A DNA stretch of 64,000 bases from Loxodes magnus (lineage: Eukaryota > Ciliophora > Karyorelictea > Loxodida > Loxodidae). Positions 13,201 to 25,498 of the stretch are shown here, piece by piece. Numbering within the stretch: position 1 is the stretch's first letter; every line of letters starts with the position of its first letter. The notes beneath the pieces are model-generated. The model was not told the DNA's origin. It was given only the letters and a program-made list of their open reading frames with translations, and did not search any database. The stretch spans positions 25,373 to 89,372 of the forward strand of contig CAMPDV010001800.1 in the NCBI GenBank assembly GCA_946699065.1, given 5' to 3'. The translations under genes and the position numbers were made by a program.

Positions 13201-15319
13201 CTCATCTCTCCTTCTCATTTTATTACTTTCAATTATGATCTTCACACTCTTTTACTTACTTTTCTTATTCACTTTTCTTAGAAATCTCATCTCTCCTTCT
13301 CATTTTATTACTTTCAATTATGATCTTCACACTCTTTTACTTGCTTTTCTACTTCACTTTTCTTAGAAATCTTATTTAACTTCTAGATACCTTCAATTAT
13401 GATCTTCACACTCTTTTTCTTACTTTTCTACTTCACTTTTCTTAGAAATCTTATTCAACTTCTAGATACTTTCAATTATGATCTTCACACTATTTTTTTA
13501 CATTTCTTATTCACTTTTCTTAGAAATCTTATTTTACTTCTAGATACCTTCAATTATGATCTTCAGACTCTTTTACTTGCTTTTCTTATTCACTTTTCTT
13601 TGAAATCTAATCTCTCTTTCTCATTTTATTACTTTCAATTATGATCTTCACACTCTTTTACTTGCTTTTCTTATTCACTTTTCTTAGAAATCTTATTTAA
13701 CTTCTTGATACTTTCAATTATGATCTTCACACTCTTTTTCTTACTTTTCTTATTCACTTTTCTTAGAAATCTTATTTAACTTCTTGATACTTTCAATTAT
13801 GATCTTCACACTCTTTTTCTTACTTTTCTTATTCACTTTTCTTAGAAATCTCATCTCTCCTTCTCATTTTATTACTTTCAATTATGATCTTCACACTCTT
13901 TTACTTGCTTTTCTACTTCACTTTTCTTAGAAATCTTATTTAACTTCTAGATACCTTCAATTATGATCTTCAGACTCTTTTACTTGCTTTTCTACTTCAC
14001 TTTTCTTAGAAATCTTATTTAACTTCTTGATACTTTCAATTATGATCTTCAGACTCTTTTTCTTACTTTTCTTATTCACTTTTCTTAGAAATCTCATCTC
14101 TCCTTCTCATTTTATTACTTTCAATTATGATCTTCACACTCTTTTTCTTACTTTTCTTATTCACTTTTCTTAGAAATCTTATTTAACTTCTAGATATCTT
14201 CAATTATGATCTTCACACTCTTTTACTTGCTTTTCTACTTCACTTTTCTTAGAAATCTTATTTAACTTCTTGATACTTTCAATTATGATCTTCACACTCT
14301 TTTTCTTACTTTTCTTATTCACTTTTCTTAGAAATCTCATCTCTCCTTCTCATTTTATTACTTTCAATTATGATCTTCACACTCTTTTACTTACTTTTCT
14401 TATTCACTTTTCTTAGAAATCTTATTTAACTTCTAGATACTTTCAATTATGATCTTCAGATTCTTTTACTTGCTTTTCTTATTCACTTTTCTTTGAAATC
14501 TCATCTCTCTTTCTCATTTTATTACTTTCAATTATGATCTTCACACTCTTTTACTTGCTTTTCTACTTCACTTTTCTTAGAAATCTTATTTAACTTCTAG
14601 ATACCTTCAATTATGATCTTCACACTCTTTTACTTGCTTTTCTTATTCACTTTTCATAGAAATTTCATCTCTCCTTCTCATTTTATTACTTTCAATTATG
14701 ATCTTCACACTCTTTTACTTACTTTTCTTATTCACTTTTCTTTGAAATCTCATCTCTCCTTCTCATTTTATTACTTTCAATTATGATCTTCAGACTCTTT
14801 TTCTTACTTTTCTTATTCACTTTTCTTAGAAATCTTATTTAACTTCCAGATAACTTCAATTATGATCTTCACACTCTTTTTCTTACTTTTCTACTTCACT
14901 TTTCTTAGAAATCTTATTTAACTTCTAGATACTTTCAATTATGATCTTCAGACTCTTTTTCTTACTTTTCTACTTCACTTTTCTTAGAAATCTTATTTAG
15001 CTTCTAGATACTTTCAATTATGATCTTCACACTCTTTTACTTGCTTTTCTACTTCACTTTTCTTTGAAATCTCATCTCTCTTTCTCATTTTATTACTTTC
15101 AATTATGATCTTCACACTCTTTTACTTGCTTTTCTACTTCACTTTTCTTAGAAATCTTATTTAACTTCTTGATACTTTCAATTATGATCTTCACACTCTT
15201 TTTCTTACTTTTCTTATTCACTTTTCTTAGAAATCTCATCTCTCCTTCTCATTTTATTACTTTCAATTATGATCTTCACACTCTTTTTCTTACTTTTCTT
15301 ATTCACTTTTCTTAGAAAT
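13201..15319 (+). repeat. 2,119-bp higher-order unit, copy 1
   Basis: This block holds 26 monomers (fifteen A and eleven B, less one base for a seven-T variant near 13491). It is followed immediately by a second copy offset by 2,119 bp. Internal landmarks are an attcaac A head at about 13454, an attttacttc head at about 13531, ttttcatagaaatttc at about 14651, a cttccagataac head at 14842 and a cttatttagc head at about 14996. Each has its counterpart exactly 2,119 bp downstream. Confidence 0.93.
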
Positions 15320-17438
15320 CTCATCTCTCCTTCTCATTTTATTACTTTCAATTATGATCTTCACACTCTTTTACTTACTTTTCTTATTCACTTTTCTTAG
15401 AAATCTCATCTCTCCTTCTCATTTTATTACTTTCAATTATGATCTTCACACTCTTTTACTTGCTTTTCTACTTCACTTTTCTTAGAAATCTTATTTAACT
15501 TCTAGATACCTTCAATTATGATCTTCACACTCTTTTTCTTACTTTTCTACTTCACTTTTCTTAGAAATCTTATTCAACTTCTAGATACTTTCAATTATGA
15601 TCTTCACACTATTTTTTTACATTTCTTATTCACTTTTCTTAGAAATCTTATTTTACTTCTAGATACCTTCAATTATGATCTTCAGACTCTTTTACTTGCT
15701 TTTCTTATTCACTTTTCTTTGAAATCTAATCTCTCTTTCTCATTTTATTACTTTCAATTATGATCTTCACACTCTTTTACTTGCTTTTCTTATTCACTTT
15801 TCTTAGAAATCTTATTTAACTTCTTGATACTTTCAATTATGATCTTCACACTCTTTTTCTTACTTTTCTTATTCACTTTTCTTAGAAATCTTATTTAACT
15901 TCTTGATACTTTCAATTATGATCTTCACACTCTTTTTCTTACTTTTCTTATTCACTTTTCTTAGAAATCTCATCTCTCCTTCTCATTTTATTACTTTCAA
16001 TTATGATCTTCACACTCTTTTACTTGCTTTTCTACTTCACTTTTCTTAGAAATCTTATTTAACTTCTAGATACCTTCAATTATGATCTTCAGACTCTTTT
16101 ACTTGCTTTTCTACTTCACTTTTCTTAGAAATCTTATTTAACTTCTTGATACTTTCAATTATGATCTTCAGACTCTTTTTCTTACTTTTCTTATTCACTT
16201 TTCTTAGAAATCTCATCTCTCCTTCTCATTTTATTACTTTCAATTATGATCTTCACACTCTTTTTCTTACTTTTCTTATTCACTTTTCTTAGAAATCTTA
16301 TTTAACTTCTAGATATCTTCAATTATGATCTTCACACTCTTTTACTTGCTTTTCTACTTCACTTTTCTTAGAAATCTTATTTAACTTCTTGATACTTTCA
16401 ATTATGATCTTCACACTCTTTTTCTTACTTTTCTTATTCACTTTTCTTAGAAATCTCATCTCTCCTTCTCATTTTATTACTTTCAATTATGATCTTCACA
16501 CTCTTTTACTTACTTTTCTTATTCACTTTTCTTAGAAATCTTATTTAACTTCTAGATACTTTCAATTATGATCTTCAGATTCTTTTACTTGCTTTTCTTA
16601 TTCACTTTTCTTTGAAATCTCATCTCTCTTTCTCATTTTATTACTTTCAATTATGATCTTCACACTCTTTTACTTGCTTTTCTACTTCACTTTTCTTAGA
16701 AATCTTATTTAACTTCTAGATACCTTCAATTATGATCTTCACACTCTTTTACTTGCTTTTCTTATTCACTTTTCATAGAAATTTCATCTCTCCTTCTCAT
16801 TTTATTACTTTCAATTATGATCTTCACACTCTTTTACTTACTTTTCTTATTCACTTTTCTTTGAAATCTCATCTCTCCTTCTCATTTTATTACTTTCAAT
16901 TATGATCTTCAGACTCTTTTTCTTACTTTTCTTATTCACTTTTCTTAGAAATCTTATTTAACTTCCAGATAACTTCAATTATGATCTTCACACTCTTTTT
17001 CTTACTTTTCTACTTCACTTTTCTTAGAAATCTTATTTAACTTCTAGATACTTTCAATTATGATCTTCAGACTCTTTTTCTTACTTTTCTACTTCACTTT
17101 TCTTAGAAATCTTATTTAGCTTCTAGATACTTTCAATTATGATCTTCACACTCTTTTACTTGCTTTTCTACTTCACTTTTCTTTGAAATCTCATCTCTCT
17201 TTCTCATTTTATTACTTTCAATTATGATCTTCACACTCTTTTACTTGCTTTTCTTATTCACTTTTCTTAGAAATCTTATTTAACTTCTTGATACTTTCAA
17301 TTATGATCTTCACACTCTTTTTCTTACTTTTCTTATTCACTTTTCTTAGAAATCTCATCTCTCCTTCTCATTTTATTACTTTCAATTATGATCTTCACAC
17401 TCTTTTTCTTACTTTTCTTATTCACTTTTCTTAGAAAT
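15320..17438 (+). repeat. 2,119-bp higher-order unit, copy 2
   Basis: This is the tandem partner of 13201-15319. Comparing the two monomer by monomer, I saw a single difference: cttttctac near 15,128 in copy 1 reads cttttctta near 17,247 in copy 2. This is the longest near-identical tandem pair in the window and so probably among the most recent large amplifications. The unit at 17439 starts like copy 1 but carries a different core, so there is no full third copy. Confidence 0.93.
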
Positions 17439-18560
17439 CTCATCTCTCCTTCTCATTTTATTACTTTCAATTATGATCTTCACACTCTTTTACTTGCTTT
17501 TCTACTTCACTTTTCTTAGAAATCTTATTTAACTTCTTGATACTTTCAATTATGATCTTCACACTCTTTTACTTACTTTTCTTATTCACTTTTCTTAGAA
17601 ATCTTATTTAACTTCTAGATACCTTCATTTATGATCTTCAGACTCTTTTTCTTACTTTTCTTATTCACTTTTCTTAGAAATCTCAACTCTCTTTCTCATT
17701 TTATTACTTTCAATTATGATCTTCACACTATTTTTTTTACATTTCTTATTCACTTTTCTTAGAAATCTTATTCAACTTCTAGATACCTTCAATTATGATC
17801 TTCACACTCTTTTACTTGCTTTTCTTATTCACTTTTCTTAGAAATCTTATTTAACTTCTTGATACTTTTAATTATGATCTTCACACTCTTTTTCTTACTT
17901 TTCTTATTCACTTTTCTTAGAAATCTTATTTAACTTCTAGATACCTTCATTTATGATCTTCAGACTCTTTTTCTTACTTTTCTTATTCACTTTTCTTAGA
18001 AATCTCAACTCTCTTTCTCATTTTATTACTTTCAATTATGATCTTCACACTATTTTTTTTACATTTCTTATTCACTTTTCTTAGAAATCTTATTTAACTT
18101 CTAGATACCTTCAATTATGATCTTCACACTCTTTTACTTGCTTTTCTACTTCACTTTTCTTTGAAATCTCATCTCTCTTTCTCATTTTATTACTTTCAAT
18201 TATGATCTTCACACTCTTTTACTTGCTTTTCTTATTCACTTTTCTTAGAAATCTTATTTAACTTCTTGATACTTTCAATTATGATCTTCACACTCTTTTT
18301 CTTACTTTCTTATTCACTTTTCTTAGAAATCTCATCTCTCCTTCTCATTTTATTACTTTCAATTATGATCTTCACACTCTTTTTCTTACTTTTCTTATTC
18401 ACTTTTCTTAGAAATCTCATCTCTCCTTCTCATTTTATTACTTTCAATTATGATCTTCACACTCTTTTACTTGCTTTTCTACTTCACTTTTCTTAGAAAT
18501 CTTATTTAACTTCTTGATACTTTCAATTATGATCTTCACACTCTTTTACTTACTTTTCTT
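17160..18560 (+). repeat. Partial duplicates with 322-, 818- and 978-bp spacing
   Basis: A pair of monomers with accttcatttatg followed by caactctct and an eight-T acatttc core occurs at about 17621, 17943 and 18761. The stretch from about 17,160 to 17,560 is also matched by about 18,140-18,540 (offset 978). The second copy has a one-base deletion reading tttttcttactttctta near 18301, which shifts frame and permits a 76-codon open frame there. These overlapping offsets indicate repeated unequal exchange in a short interval. Confidence 0.65.
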
Positions 18561-21354
18561 ATTCACCTTTCTTAGAAATCTTATTTAACTTCTAGATACC
18601 TTCATTTATGATCTTCAGACTCTTTTTCTTACTTTTCTTATTCACTTTTCTTTGAAATCTAATCTCTCTTTCTCATTTTATTACTTTCAATTATGATCTT
18701 CACACTCTTTACTTGCTTTTCTTATTCACTTTTCTTAGAAATCTTATTTAACTTCTAGATACCTTCATTTATGATCTTCAGACTCTTTTTCTTACTTTTC
18801 TTATTCACTTTTCTTAGAAATCTCAACTCTCTTTCTCATTTTATTACTTTCAATTATGATCTTCACACTATTTTTTTTACATTTCTTATTCACTTTTCTT
18901 AGAAATCTTATTTAACTTCTAGATACCTTCAATTATGATCTTCACACTCTTTTACTTGCTTTTCTACTTCACTTTTCTTAGAAATCTTATTTAACTTCTA
19001 GATACCTTCAAATATGATCTTCACACTCTTTTTCTTACTTTTCTTATTCACTTTTCTTAGAAATCTAATCTCTCCTTCTAATTTTTTTACTTTCAATTAT
19101 GATCTTCACACTCTTTTACTTACTTTTCTTATTCACTTTTCTTAGAAATCTTATTTAACTTCTAGATACTTTCAATTATGATCTTCACACTCTTTTACTT
19201 GCTTTTCTACTTCACTTTTCTTAGAAATCTTATTTAACTTCTTGATACTTTCAATTATGATCTTCACACTCTTTTTCTTACTTTTCTTATTCACTTTTCT
19301 TAGAAATCTCATCTCTCCTTCTCATTTTATTACTTTCAATTATAATCTTCACACTCTTTTTCTTACTTTTCTTATTCACTTTTCTTAGAAATCTTATTTA
19401 ACTTCTTGATACTTTCAATTATGATCTTCACACTCTTTTTCTTACTTTTCTTATTCACTTTTCTTAGAAATCTCATCTCTCCTTCTCATTTTATTACTTT
19501 CAATTATGATCTTCAGACTCTTTTACTTACTTTTCTTATTCACTTTTCTTAGAAATCTTATTTAACTTCTTGATACTTTCAATTATGATCTTCACACTCT
19601 TTTTCTTACTTTTCTTATTCACTTTTCTTAGAAATCTCATCTCTCCTTCTCATTTTATTACTTTCAATTATGATCTTCAGACTCTTTTACTTGCTTTTCT
19701 ACTTCACTTTTCTTAGAAATCTTATTTAACTTCTAGATACCTTCAATTATGATCTTCAGACTCTTTTACTTGCTTTTCTACTTCACTTTTCTTAGAAATC
19801 TTATTTAACTTCTTGATACTTTCAATTATGATCTTCAGACTCTTTTTCTTACTTTTCTTATTCACTTTTCTTAGAAATCTCATCTCTCCTTCTCATTTTA
19901 TTACTTTCAATTATGATCTTCACACTCTTTTTCTTACTTTTCTTATTCACTTTTCTTAGAAATCTTATTTAACTTCTAGATACTTTCAATTATGATCTTC
20001 AGATTCTTTTACTTGCTTTTCTTATTCACTTTTCTTAGAAATCTCATCTCTCCTTCTCATTTTATTACTTTCAATTATGATCTTCACACTCTTTTACTTA
20101 CTTTTCTTATTCACTTTTCTTAGAAATCTTATTTAACTTCTAGATACTTTCAATTATGATCTTCAGATTCTTTTACTTGCTTTTCTTATTCACTTTTCTT
20201 AGAAATCTCATCTCTCTTTCTCATTTTATTACTTTCAATTATGATCTTCACACTCTTTTACTTGCTTTTCTACTTCACTTTTCTTAGAAATCTTATTTAA
20301 CTTCTAGATACTTTCAATTATGATCTTCACACTCTTTTACTTGCTTTTCTTATTCACTTTTCTTAGAAATCTCATCTCTCTTTCTCATTTTATTACTTTC
20401 AATTATGATCTTCACACTCTTTTACTTGATTTTCTACTTCACTTTTCTTAGAAATCTTATTTAACTTCTAGATACTTTCAATTATGATCTTCACACTCTT
20501 TTACTTGCTTTTCTTATTCACTTTTCTTTGAAATCTCATCTCTCCTTCTCATTTTATTACTTTCAATTATGATCTTCAGACTCTTTTACTTACATTTCTT
20601 ATTCACTTTTCTTAGAAATCTTATTTAACTTCTAGATACCTTCAATTATGATCTTCAGACTCTTTTACTTGCTTTTCTACTTCACTTTTCTTAGAAATCT
20701 TATTTAACTTCTAGATACTTTCAATTATGATCTTCACACTCTTTTACTTACTTTTCTTATTCACTTTTCTTAGAAATCTCATCTCTCCTTCTCATTTTAT
20801 TACTTTCAATTATGATCTTCAGACTCTTTTTCTTACTTTTCTTATTCACTTTTTTTAGAAATCTCATCTCTCCTTCTCATTTTATTACTTTCAATTATGA
20901 TCTTCACACTCTTTTACTTGCTTTTCTACTTCACTTTTCTTTGAAATCTCATCTCTATTTCTCATTTTATTACTTTCAATTATGATCTTCACACTCTTTT
21001 ACTTACTTTTCTTATTCACTTTTCTTAGAAATCTTATTTAACTTCTAGATACCTTCAATTATGATCTTCACACTCTTTTACTTGCTTTTCTACTTCACTT
21101 TTCTTAGAAATCTTATTTAACTTCTAGATACTTTCAATTATGATCTTCAGACTCTTTTACTTGCTTTTCTTATTCACTTTTCTTAGAAATCTCATCTCTC
21201 CTTCTCATTTTATTACTTTCAATTATGATCTTCAGACTCTTTTACTTACTTTTCTTATTCACTTTTCTTAGAAATCTTATTTAACTTCTTGATACTTTCA
21301 ATTATGATCTTCAGACTCTTTTACTTGCTTTTCTTATTCACTTTTCTTAGAAAT

Positions 21355-21433
21355 TTTATTTAACTTCTAGATACTTTTAATTATGATATTCAGACTCTTT
21401 TACTTTCTTTTCTACTTCACTTTTCTTAGAAAT
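21355..21433 (+). repeat. Representative A-subtype with atattcag core (79 bp)
   Basis: This is the first copy in the window of an A monomer whose core reads ttttaattatgatattcag instead of tttcaattatgatcttca, followed by ttactttcttttctac. The changes remove the GATC site. These variants nearly always travel together from here to the right end, so they mark one amplified lineage. A hybrid with the cttcttg head and atattcac core appears from about 49.7 kb, which suggests recombination between lineages. Confidence 0.85.
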
Positions 21434-24359
21434 CTCAACTCTCCTTCTCATTTTATTACTTTCAATTATGATCTTCAGACTCTTTTACTTACTTTTCTTA
21501 TTCACTTTTCTTAGAAATCTTATTTAACTTCTTGATACTTTCAATTATGATCTTCACACTCTTTTACTTGCTTTTCTTATTCACTTTTCTTAGAAATCTT
21601 ATTTAACTTCTAGATACTTTCAATTATGATCTTCAGACTCTTTTTCTTACATTTTTTATTCACTTTTCTTAGAAATTTTATTTAACTTCTAGATACTTTT
21701 AATTATGATATTCAGACTCTTTTACTTTCTTTTCTACTTCACTTTTCTTAGAAATCTCAACTCTCTTTTCTCATTTTATTACTTTCAATTATGATCTTCA
21801 CACTCTTTTTTTTACATTTCTTATTCACTTTTCTTAGAAATCTTATTTAACTTCTAGATACCTTCAATTATGATCTTCAGACTCTTTTACTTGCTTTTCT
21901 ACTTCACTTTTCTTAGAAATTTTATTTAACTTTTTGATACTTTCAATTATGCCCTTCACACTCTTTTACTTGCTTTTCTACTTCACTTTTCGTAGAAATC
22001 TTATTTACTTCTTGATACTTTCAATTATGATCTTCAGACTCTTTTTTTTACATTTCTTATTCACTTTTCTTAGAAATCTTATTTAACTTCTAGATACTTT
22101 TAATTATGATATTCAGACTCTTTTACTTTCTTTTCTACTTCACTTTTCTTAGAAATCTCAACTCTCTTTTCTCATTTTATTACTTTCAATTATGATCTTC
22201 ATTCTCTTTTTCTTACTTTTATTATTCACTTTTCTTTGAAATCTCATCTCTCTTTCTAATTTTTTTACTTTGAATTATGATCTTCAGATTCTTTTTTTTA
22301 CATTTCTTATTCACTTTTCTTAGAAATCTTATTTACTTCTTGATACTTTCAATTATGATCTTCAGACTCTTTTACTTGCTTTTCTTATTCACTTTTCTTA
22401 GAAATCTCAACTCTCTTTCTGATTTTATTACTTTCAATTATGATCTTCAGACTCTTTTACTTACTTTTCTACTTCACTTTTCTTAGAATCTTATTTAACT
22501 TCTAGATACTTTCAATTATGATCTTCACACTCTTTTACTTGCTTTTCTTATTCACTTTTCTTTGAAATCTCAACTCTCTTTCTCATTTTATTACTTTCAA
22601 TTATGATCTTCAGACTCTTTTACTTACATTTCTTATTCACTTTTCTTAGAAATCTTATTTAACTTCTAGATACTTTCAATTATGATCTTCAGACTCTTTT
22701 ACTTGCTTTTCTTATTCACTTTTCTTAGAAATCTCAACTCTCTTTCTCATTTTATTACTTTCAATTATGATCTTCAGACTCTTTTACTTACTTTTCTACT
22801 TCACTTTTCTTAGAATCTTATTTACTTCTTGATACTTTCAATTATGATCTTCAGACTCTTTTTTTTACATTTCTTATTAACTTTTCTTAGAAATCTTATT
22901 TAACTTCTAGATACTTTCAATTATGATCTTCACACTCTTTTACTTGCTTTTCTTATTCACTTTTCTTTGAAATCTAATCTCTCTTTCTCATTTTATTACT
23001 TTCAATTATGATCTTCAGACTCTTTTACTTACTTTTCTTATTCACTTTTCTTAGAATCTTATTTAACTTCTAGATACTTTTAATTATGATATTCAGACTC
23101 TTTTGCTTACTTTTCTTATTCACTTTTCTTAGAAATCTCAACTCTCTTTCTCATTTTATTACTTTCAATTATGATCTTCAGACTCTTTTTTTTACATTTC
23201 TACTTCACTTTTCTTAGAAATCTTATTTAACTTCTAGATACTTTCAATTATGATCTTCACACTCTTTTACTTGCTTTTCTTATTCACTTTTCTTTGAAAT
23301 CTCAACTCTCTTTCTCATTTTATTACTTTCAATTATGATCTTCAGACTCTTTTACTTACTTTTCTTATTCACTTTTCTTAGAATCTTATTTAACTTCTAG
23401 ATACTTTCAATTATGATCTTCACACTCTTTTACTTGCTTTTCTTATTCACTTTTCTTTGAAATCTAATCTCTCTTTCTCATTTTATTACTTTCAATTATG
23501 ATCTTCACACTCTTTTTTTTACATTTCTACTTCACTTTTCTTAGAAATCTTATTTAACTTCTAGATACCTTCAATTATGATCTTCAGACTCTTTTACTTG
23601 CTTTTCTACTTCACTTTTCTTAGAAATTTTATTTAACTTTTTGATACTTTCAATTATGATCTTCACACTCCTTTACTTGCTTTTCTACTTCACTTTTCGT
23701 AGAAATCTTATTTTACTTCTAGATACCTTCAATTATGATCTTCAGACTCTTTTACTTGCTTTTCTACTTCACTTTTCTTAGAAATCTTATTTAACTTCTA
23801 GATACTTTCAATTATGATCTTCACACTCTTTTACTTGCTTTTCTTATTCACTTTTCTTTGAAATCTAATCTCTCTTTATCATTTTATTACTTTCAATTAT
23901 GATCTTCAGACTCTTTTACTTGCTTTTCTTATTCACTTTTCTTAGAAATCTTATTTACTTCTTGATACTTTCAATTATGATCTTCACACTCTTTTACTTT
24001 CTTTTCTACTTCACTTTTCTTAGAAATCTCATCTCTCTTTCTCATTTTATTACTTTCAATTATGATCTTCACACTCTTTTACTTGATTTTCTACTTCACT
24101 TTTCTTAGAAATCTTATTTAACTTCTAGATACTTTCAATTATGATCTTCACACTCTTTTACTTGCTTTTCTTATTCACTTTTCTTTGAAATCTAATCTCT
24201 CTTTCTCATTTTATTACTTTCAATTATGATCTTCACACTCTTTTTTTTACATTTCTTATTCACTTTTCTTAGAAATCTTATTTAACTTCTAGATACCTTC
24301 AATTATGATCTTCAGACTCTTTTACTTGCTTTTCTACTTCACTTTTCTTAGAAATCTTA

Positions 24360-24720
24360 TTTAACTTCTAGATACCTTCAATTATGATCTTCACACTCTT
24401 TTACTTGCTTTTCTTATTCACTTTTCTTAGAAATCTCATCTCTCCTTCTCATTTTATTACTTTCAATTATGATCTTCACACTCTTTTACTTACTTTTCTT
24501 ATTCACTTTTCTTTGAAATCTCATCTCTCCTTCTCATTTTATTACTTTCAATTATGATCTTCAGACTCTTTTTCTTACTTTTCTTATTCACTTTTCTTAG
24601 AAATCTTATTTAACTTCCAGATAACTTCAATTATGATCTTCACACTCTTTTTCTTACTTTTCTACTTCACTTTTCTTAGAAATCTTATTTAACTTCTAGA
24701 TACTTTCAATTATGATCTTC
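24360..24720 (+). repeat. Region-I-type block displaced into the transition zone
   Basis: These monomers reproduce the order found near 14,590-14,950 and 16,710-17,070: an A with agatacc, a tctcc B, a second tctcc B preceded by ctttgaaat, a B with cagactctttttc, an A with the rare cttccagataac head (24613 here; 14842 and 16961 there), then a normal A. Neighbours on both sides belong to the newer subfamilies. The block therefore looks like a long-range copy, 7.65-9.8 kb from its relatives. Confidence 0.75.
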
Positions 24721-25498
24721 AGACTCTTTTACTTGCTTTTCTTATTCACTTTTCTTTGAAATCTCAACTCTCTTTCTCATTTTATTACTTTCAATTATGA
24801 TCTTCAGACTCTTTTACTTACTTTTCTTATTCACTTTTCTTAGAAATCTTATTTAACTTCTAGATACTTTCAATTATGATCTTCAGACTCTTTTACTTGC
24901 TTTTCTTATTCACTTTTCTTAGAAATTTTATTTAACTTCTAGATACTTTTAATTATGATATTCAGACTCTTTTACTTTCTTTTCTACTTCACTTTTCTTA
25001 GAAATCTCAACTCTCTTTCTCATTTTATTACTTTCAATTATGATCTTCAGACTCTTTTACTTACTTTTCTTATTCACTTTTCTTAGAAATCTTATTTAAC
25101 TTCTTGATACTTTCAATTATGATCTTCACACTCTTTTACTTGCTTTTCTTATTCACTTTTCTTAGAAATCTTATTTAACTTCTAGATACTTTCAATTATG
25201 ATCTTCAGACTCTTTTTCTTACATTTTTTATTCACTTTTCTTAGAAATCTTATTTAACTTCTAGATACTTTTAATTATGATATTCAGACTCTTTTACTTT
25301 CTTTTCTACTTCACTTTTCTTAGAAATCTCAACTCTCTTTTCTCATTTTATTACTTTCAATTATGATCTTCATTCTCTTTTTCTTACTTTTATTATTCAC
25401 TTTTCTTTTAAATCTCATCTCTCTTTCTCATTTTTTTACTTTGAATTATGATCTTCAGATTCTTTTTTTTACATTTCTTATTCACTTTTCTTAGAAAT

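Larger units (their letters stand above)
1..21354 (+). repeat. Array region I: mixed A/B monomers with tctcc-type B heads
   Basis: This stretch contains only satellite monomers. B heads are mostly ctcatctctcc or ctcatctctct. Local markers include cttatttagc heads (for example near 3571, 6751, 14998 and 17117), tctcgtttt heads (near 3910, 4235, 11408), accttcatttatg (near 7009, 9716, 17621) and cactattttttttacattt cores. A and B are not in strict alternation; A-A-B and B-B-B runs occur, and core variants are shuffled between the two head types. Many duplications of 5 to 26 monomers lie inside and are listed separately. No gene, RNA or mobile element is seen. Confidence 0.85.
21355..25498 (+). 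repeat. Array transition zone: first appearance of new monomer subfamilies
   Basis: Satellite only. From 21355 a new A subtype appears with ttttaattatgatattcag and ttactttctttt. Also first seen here are the 78-bp A monomer (cttatttacttcttg, about 22000), cores ending ttcgtagaaat (about 21990), and cctttacttgc cores (about 23670). B heads change from tctcc to caactctct, and the one-base-deleted agaatctt junction becomes common. A unique core variant reading attatgcccttcac lies at about 21947. The zone also holds an older block at 24,360-24,720, listed separately. Confidence 0.75.

Noticed and set aside
13399-13644. 81-codon open frame (also 15518-15763 and 46999-47244)
   Set aside because: It is a read-through of satellite cores; the peptide is the same core translated in successive frames, and the 15518 copy exists only because the 2,119-bp block is duplicated. 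No start context, codon bias or domain supports a gene.
18266-18496. 76-codon open frame
   Set aside because: Created by a one-base deletion in the T-rich part of one core near 18301. Purely repeat sequence.
21930-21970. attatgcccttcac as the edge of an inserted element
   Set aside because: Only a few bases differ from the normal core and the monomer continues in register on both sides; it is a local substitution, not an insertion.
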